NCBI RefSeq assembly: GCF_026914185.1
Contig: NC_070573.1
Location: forward strand, 3,031,501 to 3,095,500
DNA: 64,000 nt
Direction: 5' to 3'
Origin: Puccinia triticina
Lineage: Eukaryota; Basidiomycota; Pucciniomycetes; Pucciniales; Pucciniaceae
Made by a program: the position numbers and the translations under genes. Below, in pieces: positions 56,323 through 64,000 of this stretch. Under the pieces are notes generated by a model, which was not told where the DNA came from, did no database searches, and saw nothing but the letters and a program-made list of their open reading frames with translations. Numbering within the stretch: the first letter of the stretch is position 1; the number at the start of each line of letters is the position of its first letter.

Positions 56323-59300
56323 TCAGGTTGATCTCTTACTTGCTCTGTAGTTTCTCAGGTGAATAGGTCCATCTGGTATATTACTTTCTGGTAGCCATTC
56401 ATCTCTATCCGCGGATAAGTTTTTATATCTGACCAAGTAGAGTCTGGTGTCTTTACCTTGTATTCTTTCTTTCTTGTCCTTCAAGATTTTATGTACTCTT
56501 AACTGTCCTGAGGGTGGAGTTTCTTCTATTGGGACAGGTTGCGGGGGGGGTAATTCTTCTTCCGGCCTGACTTTGTAAGGTTTGATCAGGCTCACAGGAA
56601 AGACAGGATGTTTCCTAGATAGTTCTTCACTAAGAATGACTTCCACTGCGTTTTTACCATGCAATTGTTTAATGGTGAATGGTCCTATGAATGGAGGCTT
56701 AAGTTTTCTGCTACCACCTAAATTATTAAAATTCACCGTGGATAATAGAACTTTTTCTCCAATCTTGAACTCCGGTTCCTTATGGCTTTTATCCCATCTT
56801 CCTTTGTTATATTCAACAGCATCATCTACACACTTCCTGGCATGTTGGTGAGTTGAGTCCAGCATCTTTTTGAAGTCAAGAGCGGTAGGGTGCAGATGAG
56901 GTAATTTGTCATTAAGATTGTCTTTGGGCATACGTGGGATCCATCCTCTTTCTAGTACATATGGAGCTACTTTAGTAGAGGAGTGTTTGCTACTATTGTA
57001 TGCAATTTCAAGGGCTGGTAATAGGCTTACCCAGTCGTGAGTGTATCCATCATGATTTTTAAATTCAAAACCAAAGGAGCAGAATCTGCGCAACATATCC
57101 TCCAGAGTCTGGATCATTCTCTCTGCTAATCCATCCGTCTGGGGGTGATAAGCTGTAGAGAATGCCAGTTTAGTGCCTAGCATGTCGTGAAGGTTCCTCC
57201 AAAATTCTGAAGTGAATTTAGGATCTCTGTCACTAATGATAATCTTTGGAATTCCTACGTCAGCCATGATTCTATTCCAAAATAGCATAGCTACTTCCAT
57301 AGCTGTGTCATCTTTGTGATTAGGGATGAATCTGGCCCTCTTGGAAAACCTGTCTACAACAACCAGGACTGAGTTGTAAGAATAGGGTCCTCCTGGGGGC
57401 AGGCCTGTAACAAAATCCATATTGACTATTTCCCATTTCTCTGTGGGTTCTGCAATTTTCTGGAGTAATCCAAATCTTTTACCAGTCTGTTTGTTTCCTT
57501 TCTGGCACGCATCACAAGATTGGATATAATCATGTACTTGTCCTTTCCAGTCAATCCACCACGCAGTTTGTTTGATTCTTTCCACTGTTCTCTCTTCAGA
57601 GAAGTGGCCAGAGTTCACATTATCATGGCATTCCTTCAGGATGTCTTTGATTTGATCTTTATTACTTAGTACCAAAACACTAGAGTGTTTATGTCTGAAG
57701 TAAAGAAGTCCATCTAGCAACGTGAATTTTCCCAGTTTATAGTGTTGGGCTAAATTATCTGGTAAGCTAGCAATCAGTTCTGGTGGGCTATTGTCATTTC
57801 TCAAGATTTCAACCAATTGGAGGAGTTCACTGTTCTCGTCATAGCTTTTCTGGACCAAGTCATAGAAAGCATTATCTAAGTCACAGGCATGTATCCCTAA
57901 GATTGGAAAAATGTCTTCATCCTCAGGGTCATATGCTGGATTATCTGGGTTATTTGGCAAAGCCCATCTACTTAGACCATCTGCATTCTTATGTTTGGCT
58001 CCTGCTTTATGGATTATAGTCATATGTCCTCTGTACTGTTGTATTGCAATTTGCCATCTAAGCATATGTCTATTAGGAGTTTTCATATTCATGAGGGTCC
58101 TTACAGCGGTACAATCAGTGACTACTACGAAGTTAGACCCCTCCAAGTAGTAATGAAGTTTTTCTAAGGCCCACACCAGTGCTAGGCATTCCATTTGACT
58201 GGCACCATATCTCTTTTCTGAGTTTTTTATTTGTCTTGATATAAACAGAACAGGTTTTTCAACAGGTTTATCATCTATGACAAATTCTTGGTGTAATGCG
58301 GCACCCAGACCATCCAAGCAAGCATCAATGTACAATATAAAGGGTTTATTGTAGTCTGGTTGGGACAGTACGGGGGCAGATGTGACAAGCCTTTTAAGCT
58401 CTTCATAATCTTGCACTCTGTCATATGTCATCTCAAAGATGGTGTCATTATTACATAGTGCATAAAGACTTTTACTTACATGGGCAAAGCTTGGTACATG
58501 TTGGCGGTAATAGCTGCAGAAACCTAGAAATGACATCATTTCTAATTTATTCTGTGGCATAGAGTTAAGTAAGACAGAAGCTACTCTGTTCTGATCAATG
58601 GCTAAGGATAGTCCGGAAACTACACGTCCCAAGGCTTTAAGTTCCCCATATCCAAAGTTACACTTTTTAATGGACATCTTTAAACCTGCTTCTATGGCCT
58701 TGGACAGCACTAGGTTAATTTTCTCCAAATGAGTTTCCCAATCATCAGAGTAAATTATAATGTCATCTATGTACACCATCATCCAACTTTGTCTGATGAA
58801 GGATCCAAATACAGAGTCCATCATCCTCTGGAAATGTGAGGGCGCATTTTTGATACCAAAGGGCATTCTTAGGTATTCAAAGATTCCTAGGTGGCAGATA
58901 ATCCTGAGGTATTTTCTGCTTTCTGGGTCTATAGGGATCTGGTGGAAACCTTTAAGCACATCCATAGTGGTGATGTACTTAGCTTTGGACAGGTTGTGCA
59001 AGGAGTGATCTATGCGGGGAATGGGATAATAGTCAGGTCTAGTGTAATTATTAAGAGCACGGAAGTCTCCAACCATTCTAGATTTCTCATTATGCCACGC
59101 AATTATTACAGGTGTTGTAACTTCAACTTGCTCATTATGTCCTACTTTCCTTAAGACACCTAATTCCTGGAGCTCTTTGATGTGAGTTTCAAGAGCTTCT
59201 CTGGACTTGGGGCTTGAAGGATAGGGAGGCCTCCGTAGCTGAGGCGGATAAGGTTTGCTCACCGTGAGTTCTAGTTTCATGTCATGACCTTTAATATTAC

Positions 59301-62300
59301 CAATGGGTTCTTCAGTAGTACAAAAGGCTTCTTTGTGCTTGAAACAAGATTTCAGAACATCAAGTTTTTGATCTTCCGTCAGGATTTCACTAACAGCAGC
59401 TTGGGACAAGTACTCTTCTTTAAAAGAGTGTAGTTCCTCTTGATACTTTACGTTATTAGTATTAAGCTGGTCCAGGAGTTTAATATTAATATTGCAAATC
59501 TGGAACTTTCTTTTCCAGTCTCCACCTATGGTGTAGAATCTGTCTTTACTTTGAAATATGTCTATTCCATACATGCAGAATGTATCATTACCCAAGATCA
59601 AGTAATTAAACACAGCATCTTGTAAAACAACAAACTCCACATTTAGTCTAAGGGAGCCCTTGGAGTGCGGGAAGATTAGTGGCATAACTACTACTCCTAC
59701 TGGTTTCATAGCAGAATTGCAGCTGCTGAACTTGGCTTTTGGCATGGGGAGCAAGTGATTTCCCCATTCTGGATAACAATCATCCAAGAAGGTACTACTG
59801 ACACAGGAGCAGAAGGCGCCTATATCTAGCAGAGCTCTCAACTCTGAGTCACGGAACAAGACCGTGGTATAGCTGGTTTTACCCATAGTATAACTCATCC
59901 CTGCTTCAGGTTTGTTGGTTAGTAATTTGGCGTCAGAAACATGGCCAACTTTCATAGAAGAGTCCCATTTTTGAGGTAAATTGGAGTCTCCATGAATGGA
60001 ATTAATGGACAATTCATCACCAATATCAGCTTGGATTACGTGTATCCTAGGCTGGACTTCGTCTACAGGTTCAGTAGTAACAACCTCAAATTGAGATTGA
60101 GTATCTTCTTCACTTTCACAGTCCTCTTCTACTTCCACATTGTTAATCCTTTTGCGTGGATTAGGACATTCAGGTTTTTTGTGGCCCTTTTCCCCGCAAT
60201 TGTAGCATTCAGGGATTGCAGTCCTCTTCACAGGGGGATCTCCTGTAGGAGGCTTGGGTGTTTCAGATTTGGGGAGATCTCTTTTTTCCGGAACACCATT
60301 TCTCACGTACTTTTTGTTAAGACCATTCAGTACTACAGTTTCATGCAATATACCTATAAATTTGGCTAGGTCTACATTCATATCACTGAGTCTGCATCTC
60401 ATTAAGCTCTCAATTTGTCCTCTACATTGATTAAGTAGTCTATCATTAACTTCTTCTTTAGATGGGTTGTTGTACATGCAATCTATCCTCTTTTTCTGGC
60501 GCAAGCACCATTCTGTGGCAGCTTCTTTGGTTGGGTCAAAGTAGTCTGTTTCAAAAGCTTGGCGCTTTTCAGTTCTCCAGATTCTGGTTCCCCATTCCTC
60601 TTTGATAAGCTCTTTCCATGCCTTCCAGCTTTGTTCACCTACCTCTTCTCCTTTGGTGATAAACCAATCTGCCGCCACACCCTCAAAGAGTCTAGGCATC
60701 CTGGAAATAACAGCTTCCTCATCTGCGCGGTAGGATCTTAACATATGATCAATGGTCCTGATAAAGTTCATATGATCATACTCTCCTTTGCCGTCAAACT
60801 TGGGCCAATCTTTGATTGGAGGCATTAACTTATTTATCTCAACCATGTCAAGGGTTCTGTAAGGAGTGTTCTGGCGTGGATTATTATTCTGGGGAGGAAC
60901 AGAGTTACGCATAAAGGGGTTGTTATGTCTGGGAACCTCTGCTTGAGGAGTGTAGTGTGGTTCACACTGTTGTTTTCTCTCTTGATAAGCTTGGCTGCCA
61001 TATGAGGCATTTTTGCCACGCTCCTGGGCCACTGGGGGAGGAGACTGATTATCACTAAGATAATTATTGGCACCCTTCAGATGTGGAGGAATGTCTCTCT
61101 GAGTACCATCACTGCATCTCAACTCAGGTACGGGAGCGTAATTTTCCGCAATATGGGGAATATTACAAGGGGTTTGGACTTTGATGTCAGATGTTGATTT
61201 CAAATTCTTGATTTCCGCAGAAAGCGTAGAAATCTGAGACGTAAAATTCTCAGTGAGAGCCTGAATTTTCCCATCCATGTTAGCATTGAGCTGTAAGATT
61301 AATTCCTTAATCTCAAAGTTCTCTGCTTTTTGTTTGGCAAAGTGTTCCTTTTCCAATCTGGTCACTATCTGATCAGCGGTAGAATTGAGCACGGCAGCAG
61401 AATTCCTGGAGTACTGTAAGATCTCAGACACATCATACTTAGTGTCATGGGTGGTATTTTTGAGGCTCTCACAATCTTTTCCAATCTCAACAATAAGCTC
61501 ACAATGCTTATTTGGCAACTCAAGGGGCAGTGGCCTCTCCAGTTTTTGGAGGACAGATAAAGTTCTCGAGTTAACAGCTTCTTTAATTTCTTTTAAGCTG
61601 TTATCAATACTATTTACAATAGATTTTAAATTGGTTTCGCTATTATGATCTAAAGTGGAAAGGTTGACGTTGATAGCGTCGAGGGAGTCAAAAAGAGAAG
61701 TGAGTATACCAAGATCTAATCGATGTTCTTGTAGAGATTCGCTGCGATTTGAAGGAGGTCGGTCGTTCTCTTCCACCGAGCCGGGTCGTCGAAGTTGATC
61801 GAACTCGAGCTCGAACTGCGATTCTTGCCGCCTTCTATCTTCTTGAATTTCATCACCGTCTTCTTCGGCGGGGCTGGGAAGTGGAAGTTTTTCGCTTCCC
61901 AGGGGTTCCAGCCCTTGACGAGGGCCTCGATTTCGTGGTTCTCCATGAGTTTCTGGAGGGCCTTCTGGGATTCTTGAGCCGTAGTGAGCAAAGCTCGCAG
62001 CCCGGCTGTCGCTCCGTCGTTCGCGATCGCTAGGTACTGCTTCCAAGTACTCACGTGCTCTCTGGCCCGGAGTTCGATCTGCTCCTCCTTCGAAAGGGTC
62101 TTGATTTCGGGAGTGATGGGGCGTGTGCGGATAGGAGCCAATGAGGTAGGGCAGAGCTCGTCGATCTCGTCGATCTCCATAGCGGACTCGTTCGGCTCGG
62201 TCGGACGAGGGGCGTCCTTGGATGGAGGAGGGATCTCGGAGGGAGCCGGGGTAGCAGCTGGGGTAGCGGGCATCGGGTCCTTGCGGGCGATTGTGGTGAC

Positions 62301-62412
62301 CTGCATCCTCTTGACCCGGTCTTGCAGCTCCTTTGCCGCCGCGAGCTCGCGTTGGAGGTGGGAGTGGCCCTCGTAGTTCGGGACGAGTGGACCTAGTTTT
62401 TTTGTTAACCAT
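56323..62412 (-). CDS. Ty3/gypsy Gag-Pol polyprotein (chromovirus type), intact frame
   Basis: The frame is open for 2,029 codons. Domains by residue: coiled region about 240-400; Gag core about 520-640 ([19 protein letters not shown]); CCHC knuckle [14 protein letters not shown] from Cys736; protease LLDIGAFCS at Asp863 (Ile replaces the usual Thr/Ser after Asp); reverse transcriptase with YIDD at 1214-1217; RNase H from about Asp1363; integrase zinc finger about 1590-1640 (ending CDACQKGN) and DDE triad Asp1666, Asp1728, Glu1764 with 35 residues between the last two; C-terminal chromodomain about 1965-2029 ([13 protein letters not shown] ... YLVRYKNL ... EWLPESNI). The first about 225 codons overlap ORF1 in another frame and look like out-of-frame translation, so synthesis probably enters by a -1 shift from ORF1. 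No stop interrupts it. Confidence 0.9.
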   Translation of the reverse strand: MVNKKTRSTRPELRGPLPPPTRARGGKGAARPGQEDAGHHNRPQGPDARYPSCYPGSLRDPSSIQGRPSSDRAERVRYGDRRDRRALPYLIGSYPHTPHHSRNQDPFEGGADRTPGQRAREYLEAVPSDRERRSDSRAASFAHYGSRIPEGPPETHGEPRNRGPRQGLEPLGSEKLPLPSPAEEDGDEIQEDRRRQESQFELEFDQLRRPGSVEENDRPPSNRSESLQEHRLDLGILTSLFDSLDAINVNLSTLDHNSETNLKSIVNSIDNSLKEIKEAVNSRTLSVLQKLERPLPLELPNKHCELIVEIGKDCESLKNTTHDTKYDVSEILQYSRNSAAVLNSTADQIVTRLEKEHFAKQKAENFEIKELILQLNANMDGKIQALTENFTSQISTLSAEIKNLKSTSDIKVQTPCNIPHIAENYAPVPELRCSDGTQRDIPPHLKGANNYLSDNQSPPPVAQERGKNASYGSQAYQERKQQCEPHYTPQAEVPRHNNPFMRNSVPPQNNNPRQNTPYRTLDMVEINKLMPPIKDWPKFDGKGEYDHMNFIRTIDHMLRSYRADEEAVISRMPRLFEGVAADWFITKGEEVGEQSWKAWKELIKEEWGTRIWRTEKRQAFETDYFDPTKEAATEWCLRQKKRIDCMYNNPSKEEVNDRLLNQCRGQIESLMRCRLSDMNVDLAKFIGILHETVVLNGLNKKYVRNGVPEKRDLPKSETPKPPTGDPPVKRTAIPECYNCGEKGHKKPECPNPRKRINNVEVEEDCESEEDTQSQFEVVTTEPVDEVQPRIHVIQADIGDELSINSIHGDSNLPQKWDSSMKVGHVSDAKLLTNKPEAGMSYTMGKTSYTTVLFRDSELRALLDIGAFCSCVSSTFLDDCYPEWGNHLLPMPKAKFSSCNSAMKPVGVVVMPLIFPHSKGSLRLNVEFVVLQDAVFNYLILGNDTFCMYGIDIFQSKDRFYTIGGDWKRKFQICNINIKLLDQLNTNNVKYQEELHSFKEEYLSQAAVSEILTEDQKLDVLKSCFKHKEAFCTTEEPIGNIKGHDMKLELTVSKPYPPQLRRPPYPSSPKSREALETHIKELQELGVLRKVGHNEQVEVTTPVIIAWHNEKSRMVGDFRALNNYTRPDYYPIPRIDHSLHNLSKAKYITTMDVLKGFHQIPIDPESRKYLRIICHLGIFEYLRMPFGIKNAPSHFQRMMDSVFGSFIRQSWMMVYIDDIIIYSDDWETHLEKINLVLSKAIEAGLKMSIKKCNFGYGELKALGRVVSGLSLAIDQNRVASVLLNSMPQNKLEMMSFLGFCSYYRQHVPSFAHVSKSLYALCNNDTIFEMTYDRVQDYEELKRLVTSAPVLSQPDYNKPFILYIDACLDGLGAALHQEFVIDDKPVEKPVLFISRQIKNSEKRYGASQMECLALVWALEKLHYYLEGSNFVVVTDCTAVRTLMNMKTPNRHMLRWQIAIQQYRGHMTIIHKAGAKHKNADGLSRWALPNNPDNPAYDPEDEDIFPILGIHACDLDNAFYDLVQKSYDENSELLQLVEILRNDNSPPELIASLPDNLAQHYKLGKFTLLDGLLYFRHKHSSVLVLSNKDQIKDILKECHDNVNSGHFSEERTVERIKQTAWWIDWKGQVHDYIQSCDACQKGNKQTGKRFGLLQKIAEPTEKWEIVNMDFVTGLPPGGPYSYNSVLVVVDRFSKRARFIPNHKDDTAMEVAMLFWNRIMADVGIPKIIISDRDPKFTSEFWRNLHDMLGTKLAFSTAYHPQTDGLAERMIQTLEDMLRRFCSFGFEFKNHDGYTHDWVSLLPALEIAYNSSKHSSTKVAPYVLERGWIPRMPKDNLNDKLPHLHPTALDFKKMLDSTHQHARKCVDDAVEYNKGRWDKSHKEPEFKIGEKVLLSTVNFNNLGGSRKLKPPFIGPFTIKQLHGKNAVEVILSEELSRKHPVFPVSLIKPYKVRPEEELPPPQPVPIEETPPSGQLRVHKILKDKKERIQGKDTRLYLVRYKNLSADRDEWLPESNIPDGPIHLRNYRASKRST

Positions 62413-62906
62413 GATCAGCGAACGTGTTCAATTTAGTTTGTAGGAAGGTGAGTTAGGAGCTTACCGGTGGGAGTTTTGTCAGCGGTTGAAGCTGTCGGGG
62501 CGGGAGTCGGGTTATCGACAGTAGTCTCGGCGGCTATGCTAGCAGACACTGTAGGGTAGATGAGATTAGATGGTGAGATCAGCTTCGAGTAAATAAGTTG
62601 ATCGGGAGAATTGAGAGCTGTAGAAAAAAGGAACTTACTTTTGGCGCGGTATTCGGCGTCGTAGAAAGCTTTCTTTTTAGCTTTGGCTTCTCGGCGGTAT
62701 CGTTGGATTTTGAGGAGGGTGTCTAGGTCCTCTTCTTCGCGGATATGGGCGTGGTAGGCGGCGAGGATGATTTGTTCCTCGGGGGTGAGCTGTTCCCACG
62801 GGGTGGGTTGGTAGTCGCGGAGTTCGGCTTCTTTGCGCAGGCGCAGCAGTTTCAGATAATACTGAATTAATTCGGCGTTTTCCTGCAAATTCACTGGAAA
62901 AAACAC
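61716..62906 (-). CDS. Retrotransposon ORF1 (spliced Gag-like N-terminal protein)
   Basis: Exons 62906-62465 and 62392-61716 join across a 72-nt intron (CCACCG|GTAAGC ... AACTAG|GTCC) and stay in frame for 372 codons to a TAG at 61716. A further 90-nt in-frame intron (62638-62549, GTAAGT...CTACAG) is possible. The protein starts [21 protein letters not shown], is rich in charged helices ([22 protein letters not shown]), then Pro/Ala-rich, then [19 protein letters not shown] and a Ser-rich end. It is probably the true N-terminus of Gag. The frame is +1 relative to gag-pol, so a -1 shift before 61716 would give the full polyprotein. Confidence 0.65.
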
Positions 62907-63228
62907 GCTACAAAAGTCAGAAATTAGACTTAAAATTTTGTTTATATATTTTTGTAATTTTAGATGAATTTTGATGAAGAAAATGACGAACTTGGATGAA
63001 TTTTTAGGGTTTTTGGTTTGGTTTTGGCGTAGAAGGTAGAAAAAAAAAAGGTGATTTTTGTCAGTTTTAATGTTTTTAAAGGCGTAAAAAATTCAGAGAG
63101 TAGTGAGAATATTTTTAGGTATTTTTTTAGAGTATATTTTGGAAATTTTTTGACGTAAAAAATTAAGATTTATAAGGGCTCTTTCTTTCAAATGAATTTG
63201 AAGGAAATTTCCCGGCCAGACCCCCAAT
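62907..63228 (-). other. 5' leader of the retrotransposon, with possible primer-binding site
   Basis: AT-rich leader between the 5' LTR and ORF1. Next to the LTR the minus strand reads TTGGGGGTCTGGCCGGG. A primer site starting TGG two or three bases from the LTR is expected, so TGGGGGTCTGGCC is the candidate; the matching tRNA is not identified. Confidence 0.5.
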
Positions 63229-64000
63229 TGTCAGCCTACGTGATGCCAAGGATATTATCCTTCTAGCTACACGTGGTGCAAAGCAAAAGATTAGAGTTAT
63301 AAAACTCTAAGACAAGGTTATAAGGGTTAATTCCAACGTAATTGTTGGGAATTATGGCGTAAGAATAAGGCAATTTGGGCCAATTTGGGCCAATCTGACG
63401 TAATAAAATGAATATAATTAATTTTAAAGAGGGGCCTGATAAATCAGGGGTGTTTAATCCCTCTAGAATGAAGAACTGGGGCCTGTAAACAGGTGTGGTT
63501 TAAATCCCAGAAAGAAATGGCAGAGAATCTCAAGAGAAGGGGCTTAAACTTACTAGTATAAGACCCTAGAGGCACTTGAGGTTCTTCAGGCGTGAAGTTG
63601 GGCAGTTGGAGGAGCTCAGAGGAGGTAATCTTGAGGGCAGGGTGGTTACTGGGCAGCTTCAGGGCGGAAATTGGGGCTAAAAATCACGAAAGTAGGTATT
63701 TTACCTGGCAAATCACAGGCTAATGAGGCTGTTGAAGGCGGGTAAAATTCTAATAGGTAATGTAAAGCTGGGGAATCTCCTTTTGGGCGGAGAAAGGGCC
63801 CTTTATATAGCCTAGGCAGGCCTCCAGGGGCGCCCAGGGGACATGGGGACACTTGTGGGCGCATTCTGAGGCAATTTGGTTGCGCTAGAAGGCGCTGTGG
63901 GTCGTGGAACCTTGGGGCTTGGATACAAGGGTTGCCAAGGACCTTTTACAGAGGTTCTGCGTGATTTTACACGAGCCTTACACGTCATGGGGGCTGGTTT
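63229..64000 (-). repeat. 5' LTR, truncated by window end
   Basis: Same sequence as 54590-55361. Contains the likely promoter TATATAAAG (reverse strand, about 63801-63809), placing the transcript start roughly 540 bp before the LTR inner edge. Confidence 0.93.
63801..63809 (-). promoter_or_regulatory. TATA box of the retrotransposon 5' LTR
   Basis: The minus strand reads CTATATAAAGGGCC here; the identical site in the other LTR is near 55162-55170. Correct orientation for leftward transcription of gag-pol. Confidence 0.6.

Larger units (their letters stand above)
54590..64000 (-). mobile_element. Chromodomain Ty3/gypsy retrotransposon, young, right end outside window
   Basis: LTRs at 54590-56256 (complete) and 63229 onward (772 bp visible) run TG...CA (TGTCAGCCTACG / CAGCTGACA). 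Over the 772 visible bases the two align at a constant offset of 8,639 with no indel and no difference that I could see, which means recent insertion. Transcription is leftward, so the 5' LTR is the right one. Order: 5' LTR, leader, spliced ORF1, gag-pol with integrase before a chromodomain, polypurine tract, 3' LTR. Outer duplications cannot be compared within the window. Confidence 0.93.

Overview
This is a transposon-dense piece of a fungal nuclear genome, most likely a rust fungus (Pucciniales, Puccinia-like). The evidence is GT-AG introns of about 55-90 nt, a DUF6589 gene family, MULE-type transposases with GCM/FAR1-like zinc fingers and a SWIM finger, a chromodomain Ty3/gypsy element, and many MITEs and solo LTRs. 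No rRNA, tRNA or CRISPR array was seen. The species cannot be named from the sequence.

Layout. (1) 1-2162 is the right end of a DNA element carrying a minus-strand DUF6589 gene, cut by the window edge. (2) 2505-7515 is a decayed MULE transposase pseudogene with a SWIM finger; it is broken by a 148-bp MITE and an inverted self-duplication and lies between two GC-rich direct repeats. (3) 7724-21078 is a MULE with matched terminal inverted repeats and an exact 9-bp target duplication. Its single minus-strand gene encoded a GCM-type zinc finger, a DDE transposase, AT-hooks and a USP-like cysteine peptidase. (4) Inserted in that gene at 11670-18238 is a 6.57-kb element with a DUF6589 gene (+) and an apparently intact RecQ-like helicase gene (-), convergent and overlapping by 40 bp. 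This is the best candidate here for an under-described mobile system. (5) 22654-23525 is a small intron-containing gene of unknown function. (6) 24259-27623 is a nested set of TIR elements with an array of hairpin repeats. (7) 27.7-38.6 kb holds a solo LTR with target duplication, a Ty1/copia fragment, a short-chain dehydrogenase pseudogene and fold-back MITEs, with long stretches that show nothing. (8) 38.6-44.0 kb has three copies of a 38-bp palindrome, a 216-bp MITE, an unknown ORF and one well-formed five-exon gene of 610 codons (43188-41067). (9) 44.1-46.7 kb is a block of three successive palindromic satellite families. (10) 49.6-54.5 kb holds two inverted, degenerate copies of a Ty3/gypsy element, one split by a second solo LTR. 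(11) 54590 to the window end is a young chromodomain Ty3/gypsy retrotransposon with two LTRs, a spliced ORF1 and a gag-pol frame one base back from it.

The region works mainly as a layered record of insertions. Insertion order can be read directly: MULE, then the DUF6589/helicase element inside it, and, independently, a Harbinger-type MITE inside the MULE 5' region. The MULE and DUF6589 genes carry nonsense codons of the kind made by C-to-T change (CGA to TGA, CAA to TAA), while the helicase reading frame is clean. Non-transposon candidates are only the 610-codon gene, the small gene near 23 kb, the ORF at 39356-39853 and the dehydrogenase remnant.
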